64,000 bases of DNA from Shinella sp032095155 (GTDB taxonomy: Bacteria; Pseudomonadota; Alphaproteobacteria; Rhizobiales; Rhizobiaceae), in the NCBI RefSeq assembly GCF_049199905.1, contig NZ_JBLZPK010000040.1, forward strand, positions 1-64,000. Reading direction: 5' to 3'. Below are positions 17,301 through 26,538 of the stretch, piece after piece. The position numbers and the translations under genes are program-made. Under the pieces are notes generated by a model. The model was not told where the DNA came from and ran no database searches. It saw only the letters and a program-made list of their open reading frames with translations. Within the stretch, counting starts at the first letter, position 1. Every line of letters begins with the position of its first letter.

Positions 17301-18121
17301 TAGATGAAGTCCAGAAACCGCTCGTCCGGCGCCATGTCGTGGCGGCGCTTCAAGAGCACGCGCGCGCCCTTGCCCACATAGGGACGGCGGGTGGCAAGCA
17401 CGCGGTCGAGAATATCGACGAAGCCCTGCTCCACGACCTCCGGCAGCGCCTCGCGCAGCGGTTTGCCGATAATGTCCCTGTTGTCGACGAGCTGGCGATA
17501 GGCATTGTTGGCAATACCGAAAACATGGTCCGGCCCGACAAGCGTCGACACGAAACCGGGCGCCTGCTCGAACATCAGGCGCAGCCGCTCGCCTTCCGAT
17601 TTCAGCCGCTCCTCCGCCTTCACCTTGCCGGTCGTTTCGACCACGATGGCGATGACGCCGGCCGGGCGGCCGTCCTCGCCGAGCACGGGCGAATAGTCGA
17701 GATTCATCCAGACCTGCTCAGGCTCGCCGCGGTGGCGAAGCAGCGTCAGCTCCTGATCCTTGTAGGCAAGTGTTCCGCCGGCGAGGCCGACTTTCATGAC
17801 ATTGTCGTTGAAATCGGCAACTTCGGGCCAGCCTTCGCGAACCCTACTGCCCAAAAGCGCCGGATGGCGCCCGCCGGCGAAGATCGAATAGGCATCGTTA
17901 TAGATCATGATACCGTCCTCTCCCCAGAGGAGGACGATCGGTACCGGGGAGCGCAGCATGATGCTGACCGTGGTCTTGAGGCTCTGCGGCCAACCGTCGA
18001 CGGGGCCTATCGGGGTGCGGGTCCAGTCGAAGGCGGAAATCAAACGGGCGGCATCACCGCCACCGCTGAGGAATGGATAACGGCTGTCGACCGCCTCCTC
18101 CAGCCCGTCTTCCACCCGCAT
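14396..18121 (-). CDS. hybrid sensor histidine kinase (PAS x4, GAF, HisKA, HATPase, two receivers)
   Basis: 1241 residues, no membrane segment, so a cytoplasmic sensor. Approximate layout: PAS at 30-170 (SAFDWTRTPIGPVDGWPQSL, typical of this class), PAS at 185-300, PAS at 305-430, GAF at 440-595, PAS at 610-735, HisKA with the phospho-histidine in GGVAHDFNNLLQVISG (about 745), HATPase with N-box LNLAINARDAM and G-boxes DTGEGM and GKGSGLGLSMVYGF (to about 975), receiver 1 at 985-1100 (LLFTDVVMPG) and receiver 2 at 1130-1240 (VLLTDVGLPGMSG). The H-box is of the AHDFNN type, not HWE. The ATG at 18119-18121 follows AAGGGGG. The downstream single-domain regulator is the likely partner. The signal is unknown; multiple PAS and GAF modules suggest redox, light or ligand sensing. 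Confidence 0.9.
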   Translation of the reverse strand: MRVEDGLEEAVDSRYPFLSGGGDAARLISAFDWTRTPIGPVDGWPQSLKTTVSIMLRSPVPIVLLWGEDGIMIYNDAYSIFAGGRHPALLGSRVREGWPEVADFNDNVMKVGLAGGTLAYKDQELTLLRHRGEPEQVWMNLDYSPVLGEDGRPAGVIAIVVETTGKVKAEERLKSEGERLRLMFEQAPGFVSTLVGPDHVFGIANNAYRQLVDNRDIIGKPLREALPEVVEQGFVDILDRVLATRRPYVGKGARVLLKRRHDMAPDERFLDFIYQPVFDEDGRPTGVFVQGHDVTEQKTAEDALRESEARFRLAADNAPVMLWMGDENGKCLYLNAAKRAFWGVAPEEIDGFDWNTTVHPDDRQRLAEVFQDAMRRQVPFVVEARYRRKLGCYRLLRTDAQPRFGAGGEFLGMIGVNVDVTEVRAEDIRRNALIELTDRFSQLTEPADIAFAAAEMLARVHNVSRAGYGTIDLVAETITIERDWNAPGVKTIAGVLNFREYGTYIDDLKRGETVVVADAEKDPRTQATAEALKAIKARAFINMPVTEASGLVALLYLNHEDVREWSASELDFVRDVAARTRSAVERRRAEQKLEQLANSLERQVGERTAEVNRLWRNARDLLVVTGEDGTIRSVNPAWSEVLGFPARESVGRRLGTFVRQEDAAQFLAGDRRFGSEEREVRFRHFDGSVRWISWRIFAEEGLTFAYGRDVTGEREQARALAEAEELLRQAQKMESIGQLTGGVAHDFNNLLQVISGNLQLLGKDIAGNARAEQRVANAIAGVSRGSKLASQLLAFGRRQALEPKVINIGRFVAGLEDLLRRTIGEAIEIETIRSGGLWNTFVDPLQIENAVLNLAINARDAMKGVGKLTVEVGNAYIDDAYARQHADIKPGQYVLVAVTDTGEGMAADVVERAFEPFFSTKPAGKGSGLGLSMVYGFVKQSGGHIKIYSEPGEGTTVRIYLPRSLEEEDRLAEVDYGPVIGGTETVLVAEDDDEVRATVVEMLGDLGYSVLKARDAASALTVIESGVGIDLLFTDVVMPGPLRSPDLARKARERLPGLAVLFTSGYTENSIVHEGRLDAGVELLPKPYTREALARKLRATLAGRKPVPPKTETPVPEPEKQPEKPRRLSILLVEDDFLIRLNAVDLVQELGHEVIEATTAEEALPLLKSRAFDVLLTDVGLPGMSGTDLAIRAREVRPDVGVIFATGHSDLPALAVGRPAVLLQKPYDAKEIAAALAATGV

Positions 18122-18301
18122 TCATACCCCCTTTTATACACCGATCTCGCGGGATCGCTTTTTAGCGAGGTTTCCCTGCGAAAGATCGCAATCGATATGG
18201 TCCAACCAAATTTTTCCCGCCCTGCCGAAACAGCTGAGGGCCGCGACGGACATAGGGCGGGAACAGGCAACGTCAAATATTTAGATTATTTAGATCCGGC
18301 G

Positions 18302-18511
18302 CTAGCGCTGGAAAACGGGAAGATCGGACGGCTTGGCAGCGCGACCGCTTTTCAAGCCCAACTGCTCCCATGCAAAAGTCTTCGCCGCTGCCGCGGCGGC
18401 CTCCTTGGTGGGATAGGTATCCGGCAGCACATAATCCCTGCCCTCGCAGGACAGCATCGCACGGCAACTCAACACATCGAAATGCAGCTGGATATTGGAC
18501 TGTTCGCTCAT
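18302..18511 (-). CDS. small hypothetical protein under a stress-type promoter
   Basis: 69 residues. The ATG at 18509-18511 follows a textbook AGGAGG. The sequence (NIQLHFDVLSCRAMLSCEGR, then DTYPTKEAAAAAAKTFAWEQ) suggests a small beta-beta-alpha fold similar to short rhizobial proteins of unknown function, which I do not recognise by family. It has two cysteines and no signal peptide. It lies upstream of the kinase gene in the same direction, 180 bp away, and an EcfG-type promoter sits 29 bp before the start. Confidence 0.65.
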   Translation of the reverse strand: MSEQSNIQLHFDVLSCRAMLSCEGRDYVLPDTYPTKEAAAAAAKTFAWEQLGLKSGRAAKPSDLPVFQR

Positions 18512-18539
18512 CGCATCCTCCTTCGATACAACGCGATAG

Positions 18540-18564
18540 AATGAGGCCGGCATCGATAAGTTCC
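18540..18564 (-). promoter_or_regulatory. EcfG/RpoE2-type promoter of the 69-aa gene
   Basis: Minus strand GGAAC, 18 bases, TT (in CATT). Spacing to the start codon is suitable for a short leader. Confidence 0.55.
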
Positions 18565-18623
18565 GGATCGCCCCTGACTTCTCCAAATTCTATCGATTCC
18601 CAATCGGCGCAAAGCGACAGCAC

Positions 18624-19406
18624 TCACCGCAACAACCCCTGTCCGCCGTCGATCCACAGTGGCACGCCGGTGATGTGGCGGGCCTTGGAGGAGGCGAGGA
18701 AGACGATCGCATCGGCGACTTCCGCCGCCGTGCCCGGTTCGCCGGCGGAGATCGGGATTTGCCCCTGCGGCCACACCACCGGGATGCCGGCCTCGTCCGC
18801 GCCGCGCTGGCGGGTGTTGTCGTCGATCTCTGTCTCGATGGCGCCAGGGCAAATGGCGTTGACGCGGATGTGCGACTTGCCGAGCTCCAGCGCCAGTTGC
18901 TGCACCATCGCAAGCTGCGCGGCCTTCGTGGCGGAATAGGCCGTGGCACCCGGCGTGGTGAAGGTGCGCGTGCCGTTGATGGAGGAGACGACGACGATGC
19001 TGCCTTCTCCGGCGGCCTTGAGATGCGGCACGGTGAGATGCAGGGTCAGATAGGTTCCGCGCAGGTTGACGGCGATCGTTTCGTCCCATTCGGCAGGCTT
19101 CAGGTCTTCGATCGGCGCCCAGACGCCGTTGATGCCGGCATTGGCGATCACGATATCGAGAGTGCCGAAAGCCCCCACGAGCCGGTCCACCGCCACCCGC
19201 ATCGATGCCTCGTCCGCGATATCGGCGACCAGCGCTATGGCGTCGCCGCCAAGGGCGCGGATATCATGCACCACCGCTTCAACCTCTTCTTCGGTTCGGC
19301 TGAGCACCCCAACGCTCGCACCATGACGGGCAAAGGCCTCTGCCGTCGCCTTGCCGATCCCGGATCCTGCCCCCGTCACTAGGGCGACCTTTCCTGCAAA
19401 AAGCAT
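18624..19406 (-). CDS. SDR-family oxidoreductase
   Basis: 260 residues. Classical short-chain dehydrogenase: cofactor motif VTGAGSGIGKATAEAF (about residue 10), ANAG (about 88), active-site serine in VVVSSINGT and YSATK (about 158-162), and the C-terminal GVPLWIDGGQGLLR. The arginine after the first glycine motif (VLSRTEEE) suggests NADP. The substrate is unknown. The ATG at 19404-19406 follows GGAG; a longer frame upstream lacks family similarity. It is divergent from the CBS-DUF982 operon and both sides carry EcfG-type promoters, so stress induction is inferred. Confidence 0.85.
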   Translation of the reverse strand: MLFAGKVALVTGAGSGIGKATAEAFARHGASVGVLSRTEEEVEAVVHDIRALGGDAIALVADIADEASMRVAVDRLVGAFGTLDIVIANAGINGVWAPIEDLKPAEWDETIAVNLRGTYLTLHLTVPHLKAAGEGSIVVVSSINGTRTFTTPGATAYSATKAAQLAMVQQLALELGKSHIRVNAICPGAIETEIDDNTRQRGADEAGIPVVWPQGQIPISAGEPGTAAEVADAIVFLASSKARHITGVPLWIDGGQGLLR

Positions 19407-19436
19407 GGCGTTTTCTCCGTTGCACAGCGCGACAGG

Positions 19437-19461
19437 AATGTTCCGGGAGCGATCCTGTTCC
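19437..19461 (-). promoter_or_regulatory. EcfG/RpoE2-type promoter of the SDR gene
   Basis: Minus strand GGAAC, 18 bases, TT (in CATT), ending 30 bp before the SDR start. It faces the divergent promoter at 19472-19496. Confidence 0.5.
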
Positions 19462-19471
19462 GTGTTTTTCG

Positions 19472-19496
19472 GGAACCATGGCCCGGCCTCGGCGTT
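19472..19496 (+). promoter_or_regulatory. EcfG/RpoE2-type promoter of the CBS operon
   Basis: GGAAC-N16-CGTT, the full consensus form of the general stress promoter. The start site would fall near 19502, about 30 bp before the small gene at 19533. Confidence 0.7.
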
Positions 19497-19532
19497 TGTT
19501 TCAGACACCAACTCAGTTCGCAGGAGTTTTAC

Positions 19533-19736
19533 GTGCGCCAGAAGAAAAAAACGCTCGCCCGCAAACCCGCCCCCCAAACGGATCCCGAAACCAGCCATCG
19601 CAGCAAACGCCGCAATTCGTGGGAGCCGCAGGTCATCGTGCCGCATCAGGTCGATCTGCCGCTTGATCAGGGACGTGCCGAGATTGCCGTGCCCGCAGCG
19701 GTCCATGGTCGCAGCCTGTCCAATGGAAGGCTTTGA
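19533..19736 (+). CDS. possible small basic protein, first gene of the stress operon
   Basis: 67 residues, starting at GTG 19533-19535 with CAGGAG 7 bases before it. The sequence is basic (MRQKKKTLARKPAPQTDPET, then SHRSKRRNSWEPQVIVPHQ) with no recognised family. Support comes from the ribosome site and from an EcfG-type promoter ending 36 bp upstream; the main doubt is that two other frames are open here and no family match is known. If it is not a gene, the region is a 250-base leader of the CBS gene. Confidence 0.4.
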   Translation: MRQKKKTLARKPAPQTDPETSHRSKRRNSWEPQVIVPHQVDLPLDQGRAEIAVPAAVHGRSLSNGRL

Positions 19737-19750
19737 AGGAGGCGATGGGA

Positions 19751-20140
19751 ATGCGTGTCAAGGACGTGATGTCCGCCCAGATCGTCACCGCCTCCCCCAA
19801 TGACACGGCCCAGTCGGCCGCCCGTCTGATGGCGGAAACCGAAGTCGGCGCGCTCCCCGTGGAGGTGCCCGGCGTCGGCGCCATCGTCGGTATCATCACC
19901 GATCGCGACATCGTCGTTTCGGTGCTCGCCAAGGGGCTTTCGACCTCGACGGGCCTTGCCGAATTCATGACCGTGTCGCCTGAGGTGTGTAACGAGAATG
20001 ACGAGACGGCCACTGTCGCAGCCCGCATGCGCGATCTCGCGGTGCGGCGTCTCGTGGTTGTCAACGATGAGCGGCGTGTAGTCGGCATCGTCAGCCTTGT
20101 CGATATTCCGGCCGAACCGGCGGTGGAGGGCGTGACATGA
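19751..20140 (+). CDS. CBS-domain pair protein
   Basis: 129 residues, two CBS motifs forming one Bateman module: MRVKDVMSAQIVTASPNDT and VGIITDRDIVVSVLAKG for the first, FMTVSPEVCNENDE and VRRLVVVNDERRVVGIVSL for the second. CBS pairs bind adenine nucleotides and regulate partners. Start chosen at ATG 19751, 8 bases after AAGGAGG; the ATG at 19745 is too close to that site. The stop overlaps the DUF982 start by 4 bases. A paralogue lies at 26517-26894, also behind an EcfG-type promoter. Confidence 0.85.
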   Translation: MRVKDVMSAQIVTASPNDTAQSAARLMAETEVGALPVEVPGVGAIVGIITDRDIVVSVLAKGLSTSTGLAEFMTVSPEVCNENDETATVAARMRDLAVRRLVVVNDERRVVGIVSLVDIPAEPAVEGVT

Positions 20141-20403
20141 CGATCTACGCGACCGACAGGCTATGGGACGAGGCCGTCATCCTTGAGGGTGACGGGCGTG
20201 TACTGCGCGTGCACAGCACGCGGGACGCCCTGCTCTGCCTCAAAAACCACTGGCCGATAAAAGATGGCCCTGCTCTTCTGGCGGCGACCAGCATTGGCGA
20301 GCAGGGGCTGACCAGCGACGACGACCCGGCTTTTGCCCGCCGGGCCTTTATCGAAGCCGCCAAGGAAGCCGGCTTCAGCGTAAACACGTGGACGGCGGCA
20401 TAG
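20137..20403 (+). CDS. DUF982-family protein
   Basis: 88 residues. The family pattern is clear: VLRVHSTRDALLCLKNHWPIKDGPALLAA, then ARRAFIEAAKEAGFSV near the end. DUF982 proteins are small, cytoplasmic and abundant in rhizobia; the function is unknown. The ATG at 20137 overlaps the CBS stop (ATGA), so the two are co-translated. A second DUF982 gene is at 29696-29950. Confidence 0.85.
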   Translation: MTIYATDRLWDEAVILEGDGRVLRVHSTRDALLCLKNHWPIKDGPALLAATSIGEQGLTSDDDPAFARRAFIEAAKEAGFSVNTWTAA

Positions 20404-20433
20404 ACCGCTGACACCTTCGAAGGGACATCAATC

Positions 20434-20697
20434 GTGCAAGACGACGAACGCCAGGAATGGATCAATAAACGTGCCTATAGCCTGTGGGAGGCGGAAGGCC
20501 GCCCGCATGGCAAGGACCAAGAGCACTGGGAACAGGCAGCGCGCGAACGCGCCGACCTCGAAAAGGTAGCCCTCCCCGAACATCTCAAAACGAAACGTAA
20601 TTCAGTCAATGCCGACGCGGCCACCGAGAAGGCTATCGCCTCAAGGCGGCATCCAAGTCCGAACTCCACCGCCAAGGTGCCCTCGCTCCGTCCCTGA
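20434..20697 (+). CDS. DUF2934-family protein
   Basis: 87 residues, starting at GTG 20434 after GAAGGGACATCAATC. The N-terminal half has the DUF2934 signature: WINKRAYSLWEAEGRPHGKDQEHW, a short helix pair also found at the N-terminus of larger stress proteins. The C-terminal part is basic and looks disordered. Third or fourth gene of the operon from the stress promoter at 19472; function unknown. Confidence 0.8.
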   Translation: MQDDERQEWINKRAYSLWEAEGRPHGKDQEHWEQAARERADLEKVALPEHLKTKRNSVNADAATEKAIASRRHPSPNSTAKVPSLRP

Positions 20698-20736
20698 CGG
20701 CAGCGGCACCACCCCATACACTTGAAAGGAAAACCC

Positions 20737-21297
20737 ATGCCCTCCATCGAAGAAGCCCGTATTCTCATTCTTGCGACCGACGGCTACGAGCGCTCCGAAC
20801 TGCGCGTGCCGCTGGAAGAGCTGAAGAAACGCGGCGCGACCGTCTCCATCGCCTCGCTGGAAAAACGTCCGATCAAGAGCTGGGACAAGAAAGACTGGGG
20901 CGATACGGTCGACGTCGATTTGACGGCGGCCGATGTTTCCTCCACCGCCTTCGACGCGCTCGTCCTGCCCGGCGGCCAGATCAACCCGGACCTGCTGCGC
21001 AAGGACGAAACGGCGATGCGCGTCGTGCGCGACTTCCTCGCCTCCGGCAAGGTCGTCGCGGCGATCTGCCATGCACCTTGGCTGCTGATCGAGGCCGATG
21101 CGCTGCGCGGCCGCAAGGCCACCTCCTATCCGTCGATCAAGACGGATGTCATCAATGCCGGCGCCGAGTGGCACGACGAGAAGGTGGTGACAGACCAGGG
21201 CATCATTACCTCGCGCTCGCCCGAGGATCTCGACGCCTTCGTGGCCAAGATCGTGGAAGAGATCGAAGAAGGCCGCCACGAACGCCGCGCGGCCTGA
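20737..21297 (+). CDS. DJ-1/PfpI-family protein (type 1 glutamine amidotransferase-like)
   Basis: 186 residues. ILILATDGYERSELRVPLEEL and DALVLPGG open the fold, and the nucleophile elbow VVAAICHAPWLL carries the conserved cysteine (about residue 113) followed by histidine. PfpI/YhbO-type proteins act as deglycases or hydrolases of damaged proteins and small aldehydes and are stress-linked. The ATG at 20737 follows GAAAGGAAA; a TTG at 20722 is an unlikely alternative. It ends the operon that begins with the CBS gene and is convergent with the topoisomerase gene 14 bp away. Confidence 0.85.
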   Translation: MPSIEEARILILATDGYERSELRVPLEELKKRGATVSIASLEKRPIKSWDKKDWGDTVDVDLTAADVSSTAFDALVLPGGQINPDLLRKDETAMRVVRDFLASGKVVAAICHAPWLLIEADALRGRKATSYPSIKTDVINAGAEWHDEKVVTDQGIITSRSPEDLDAFVAKIVEEIEEGRHERRAA

Positions 21298-21311
21298 TTC
21301 CGTAAAGCTGC

Positions 21312-22382
21312 TTACACCGCCGGCTGCGCAGTTCGCGCCGCCGGCGCTTTTTTGCCGGCGCGGCGGCGGGCGTTGCGGCGGTTTTCAAGGAAGCGCAGAA
21401 GCCGCTCCTCCTCCGCCCGCAATCCCTTGATGGCGAGCGGCGGGCGACGCATGGCGATGCGCAGCGTCTCGGGCGTTTCGGCAAGCGCGATGACATCAGG
21501 ATGAATGTAGCTCGACCGGGCGATGGCCGGCGTGTTGTGCAGGGCCTCGGAGGCGGCGTTCGCCATGCCCTTGATCGTCGGCCGCCCGCCCGCTTCGATG
21601 GCTTGGCGGGCCATGGCGAAGGCCGCGAGGCTCCCCGCCCAGGTGCGGAACGTCTTGGCTGAGACCGCGATGCCGGCGATTTCGGCGAGATAGCCGTTGA
21701 GCCGGCCGGAATCGATCGGGCGCACCAAGTTCGTCTCGTCCTTCCAGACGAAGAGCTGCCGGCCGGGCAGATCGGCGCTGTCTTCCAGGATGCGCTGCAG
21801 GCGCGGATGTTTCAGCGTGCGCTGAACACGCTTGCCGCCCTTTGCCGTGAAGCGCAATTCGATGCGGCCGTCAGCCAGCTTGACGTGGCGTTTCAACAGC
21901 GTCGTCGCGCCATAGGTCTTGTTTTCCTCCGCATAGGTGCGGTTGCCGACGCGCAATTGCGCCTCGTCGAGCAGCACGGTGATCGCCGCCAGCATCGTAT
22001 CGACCGCGCCCGGTGCACCGTCGAGATCGCGCCGCACCGCACGGCGGATTTTCGGCAGCGCCCGGCCGAAGGCGATGAGCTGGCCGAACTTGTCGCCGCT
22101 TTTCAACGCCTGCCAGTCGGCATGATAGCGATACTGCTTTCGCCCCCGCGCATCGTAACCGGTGGCCTGCAAGTGGCCGTTGTCGTGGATGCAGATCCAG
22201 ACATTGTCATAGGCCGGTGGCAGGCCAAGCGCGGATATGCGGGCCTTCAGCGCCGCATCCCGCACGAGCGCACCATCCGGCAGGCGATAGCAGAAACTGC
22301 GGCCTGCACGCTGGCGCCGGATTCCGGGCTCGCTGTCGGAGACATAGACGAGACCGGTTTGCGAAAGCGTGTCAGGCGCCAT
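21312..22382 (-). CDS. DNA topoisomerase IB
   Basis: 356 residues, the size of the bacterial poxvirus-like enzymes. Catalytic residues are visible: arginine in DEAQLRVGNRTYAEENKTYGA, the lysine in FTAKGGKR, arginine in KTFRTWAGSLAAF and the tyrosine nucleophile in IARSSYIHPDV. The N-terminal domain reads YVSDSEPGIRR with ALGLPPAYDNVWIC. It relaxes supercoils by nicking one strand through a 3' phosphotyrosine. The ATG lies 9 bp after the glgX stop, so it should be co-transcribed with glgX from the EcfG-type promoter at 24606-24630. The C-terminal basic tail is typical. Confidence 0.9.
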   Translation of the reverse strand: MAPDTLSQTGLVYVSDSEPGIRRQRAGRSFCYRLPDGALVRDAALKARISALGLPPAYDNVWICIHDNGHLQATGYDARGRKQYRYHADWQALKSGDKFGQLIAFGRALPKIRRAVRRDLDGAPGAVDTMLAAITVLLDEAQLRVGNRTYAEENKTYGATTLLKRHVKLADGRIELRFTAKGGKRVQRTLKHPRLQRILEDSADLPGRQLFVWKDETNLVRPIDSGRLNGYLAEIAGIAVSAKTFRTWAGSLAAFAMARQAIEAGGRPTIKGMANAASEALHNTPAIARSSYIHPDVIALAETPETLRIAMRRPPLAIKGLRAEEERLLRFLENRRNARRRAGKKAPAARTAQPAV

Positions 22383-22391
22383 GGCAAACCG

Positions 22392-24476
<2,085 letters not shown>

Positions 24477-24605
24477 GAAATGCGTCCCCTTCGAGCGAGC
24501 AAATGGCCTCCCCGGATAGAGCTGCGAAAGGCTGCAGCGATTGCGCAATCACACCCTACGGTTCTCCACCGGACCGTTTTTCAGGGCGCGAAAATGCGAT
24601 GATGC

Positions 24606-24630
24606 AACGCGAAAAGACGCTGTTTGTTCC
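24606..24630 (-). promoter_or_regulatory. EcfG/RpoE2-type promoter of glgX
   Basis: Minus strand GGAAC-N16-CGTT, full consensus. Its GTTCC (plus strand) abuts the GGAAC of the opposite promoter, giving the palindrome GTTCCGGAAC at 24626-24635. Confidence 0.7.
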
Positions 24631-24655
24631 GGAACATTTTGCCGCCCGCCCGGTT
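24631..24655 (+). promoter_or_regulatory. EcfG/RpoE2-type promoter of treZ
   Basis: GGAAC-N16-GGTT on the plus strand, 45 bp before the treZ start, back to back with the glgX promoter. Confidence 0.65.
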
Positions 24656-24699
24656 CCGCTCCTGTCGAACGGCAGAGGAAGCGGATGAAGGAGCCATTG

Positions 24700-26538
24700 A
24701 TGACGCAGCGCAGTTGGGGACCGGTTTTGGAGAAGGATGGCGGCGCCACGTTCCGCCTCTGGGCACCGGCGCAGGAGAGCGTCACGCTTCTGGTCGAGGG
24801 CCGCGAAATCCCCATGCAGCGTATGGACGATGGTTGGCACCGCCTGACGACAGGCGCAAAGGCCGGCGACCGCTATGCCTTTCGCCTTCGAGACGGCACG
24901 ACGCTGCCGGACCCCGCCGCCCACGCCCAGGTGGATGACGCGCACGGCCCCTCGCTTGTCGTCGATCATGACGCCTATACCTGGCAGAATGCCGAATGGA
25001 AGGGACGCGCCTGGGCCGAGGCGGTTCTCTACGAACTGCATATCGGCACCTTCACGCCCGAGGGGACGTTCCGCGCCGCAATCGACCGCCTGCCGCATCT
25101 TCGGGCGCTCGGCATCACCGCCATCGAGCTCATGCCCGTCGCCCATTTCGCCGGCCGGCGCGGCTGGGGTTACGACGGCGTGCTGCTCCATGCACCGCAT
25201 CCCGCCTATGGCACGCCGGATGATCTGAAGGCGCTCATCGATGCGGCGCATGGCCAGGGCATGATGGTGCTGCTCGACGTCGTCTACAATCACTTCGGCC
25301 CCGTCGGGAATATGCTGCCGCGCATCGCACCGGATTTCTTCCACCCCGAGCGGCACACGCCCTGGGGCGCGGCGATCGCTTTCGGCGAACCGGCCGTGCG
25401 CCGCTACTTCATCGAGAATGCCCTGCAATGGATCGTCGATTACCGTTTCGACGGGTTGCGGCTCGATGCGACGGAGCAGATCGAGGACGAGAGCGAGACG
25501 CATCTTTTGATCGAGCTTGCGGAAACCGTGCGGGCGGCAGCCCCCGGCCGGCACATTCACCTCGCCGTAGAGGACCTGCAGAGCCGCAAGAGCCTGCTCA
25601 ACCGCGACGGCGGCATCGTCAGACATTACACCGCCGGCTGGAACGACGAATTCCACCATGCCCTGCACGTCATCGCGACCGGTGAGACGGGTGGCTATTA
25701 CGAGAACTTCCTCGACGATACGATCGGCACGCTTCGCGAGGCCACGGCCAAGGGTTTCGTGCGTGCAGACCGCGGCAAGGATCGCGTCGGCCCGGCGCCG
25801 CAGGATCCGCTCCCGCCCGACGTCAATATCAACTTCCTGCAAAACCACGACCAGATCGGCAACCGCGCCTTCGGCGACCGGCTGGCGCGCCAGACCGACC
25901 CCGATCTGCTCAAGGTCATGACGGCGCTGCTGATGCTGTCTCCGCCGGTGCCGCTTCTCTTCATGGGTGACGAGTACGGTGAGGAGCAGCCCTTCCAGTT
26001 TTTTGCCGATTTCGAGGGCGAGCTTGCCCGCGCGATAAAGGCCGGACGGGAGGCGGAAGCGGAGAAATTCGGCGGTCTGCCCGATGACAGGGCCCTTTCG
26101 GACCTGCCCGATCCGCTTTCCGACCAAACCTTTGAGCGCTCCAAGCTCGACTGGTCGCGCGCCGACACGCCTGAGGGCCGGCAACAGATGGCTTTCATCC
26201 GCGACCTCATCGGCCTGCGGCAGCGGCATATCGCGCCGCTTCTGAAGACCAGCCCCATCGAACCGCATATCCTGACTGCCGAGGACGGCATCGTCGCGAT
26301 CGACTGGCGTTCGCCCGGCGGAACGCTTCTCCTTCGCGCCAATCTGATGGAGGCGAGCGGAGCGCCGCCCGCCTTGCCGGGCGAGGCGATCTACGGCTTT
26401 GCATCGCGTGGCAAGGCCGGCCCGTGGATATCCATCGCCTTCGACAGGACACAGCGGATTTCGGAACCAAAAGTGCCTTCGGCTGTTCCTACCGAAATGA
26501 TTTTCGAGAGGTCCTCATGCATATCGGCGACATCATGA
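24700..26538 (+). CDS. treZ: malto-oligosyltrehalose trehalohydrolase TreZ
   Basis: 612 residues, GH13. CBM48-like N-terminus (GGATFRLWAPAQESVTLLVEG), AVLYELHIGTFTPEGTF, then catalytic regions MVLLDVVYNHFGPVGN, FDGLRLDATEQ (nucleophile), IHLAVEDLQ (acid/base) and NFLQNHDQIGNRAFGDR. It releases trehalose from maltooligosyl-trehalose; the TreY partner is not in the window. Start at ATG 24700, 8 bases after AAGGAG. The last ~25 residues (from DRTQRISEPKVP) look unlike the family and overlap the promoter and first 22 bases of the downstream CBS gene, as if an earlier stop was lost. It has its own EcfG-type promoter, fitting trehalose as a stress protectant. Confidence 0.9.
   Translation: MTQRSWGPVLEKDGGATFRLWAPAQESVTLLVEGREIPMQRMDDGWHRLTTGAKAGDRYAFRLRDGTTLPDPAAHAQVDDAHGPSLVVDHDAYTWQNAEWKGRAWAEAVLYELHIGTFTPEGTFRAAIDRLPHLRALGITAIELMPVAHFAGRRGWGYDGVLLHAPHPAYGTPDDLKALIDAAHGQGMMVLLDVVYNHFGPVGNMLPRIAPDFFHPERHTPWGAAIAFGEPAVRRYFIENALQWIVDYRFDGLRLDATEQIEDESETHLLIELAETVRAAAPGRHIHLAVEDLQSRKSLLNRDGGIVRHYTAGWNDEFHHALHVIATGETGGYYENFLDDTIGTLREATAKGFVRADRGKDRVGPAPQDPLPPDVNINFLQNHDQIGNRAFGDRLARQTDPDLLKVMTALLMLSPPVPLLFMGDEYGEEQPFQFFADFEGELARAIKAGREAEAEKFGGLPDDRALSDLPDPLSDQTFERSKLDWSRADTPEGRQQMAFIRDLIGLRQRHIAPLLKTSPIEPHILTAEDGIVAIDWRSPGGTLLLRANLMEASGAPPALPGEAIYGFASRGKAGPWISIAFDRTQRISEPKVPSAVPTEMIFERSSCISATS
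26463..26487 (+). promoter_or_regulatory. EcfG/RpoE2-type promoter of the second CBS gene
   Basis: GGAAC-N16-TGTT inside the 3' end of treZ, 29 bp before the CBS start codon. Confidence 0.55.

Noticed and set aside
14450..18544. Two long plus-strand frames opposite the hybrid kinase
   Set aside because: The minus strand encodes a continuous, well-conserved kinase; these frames lack recognisable domains.
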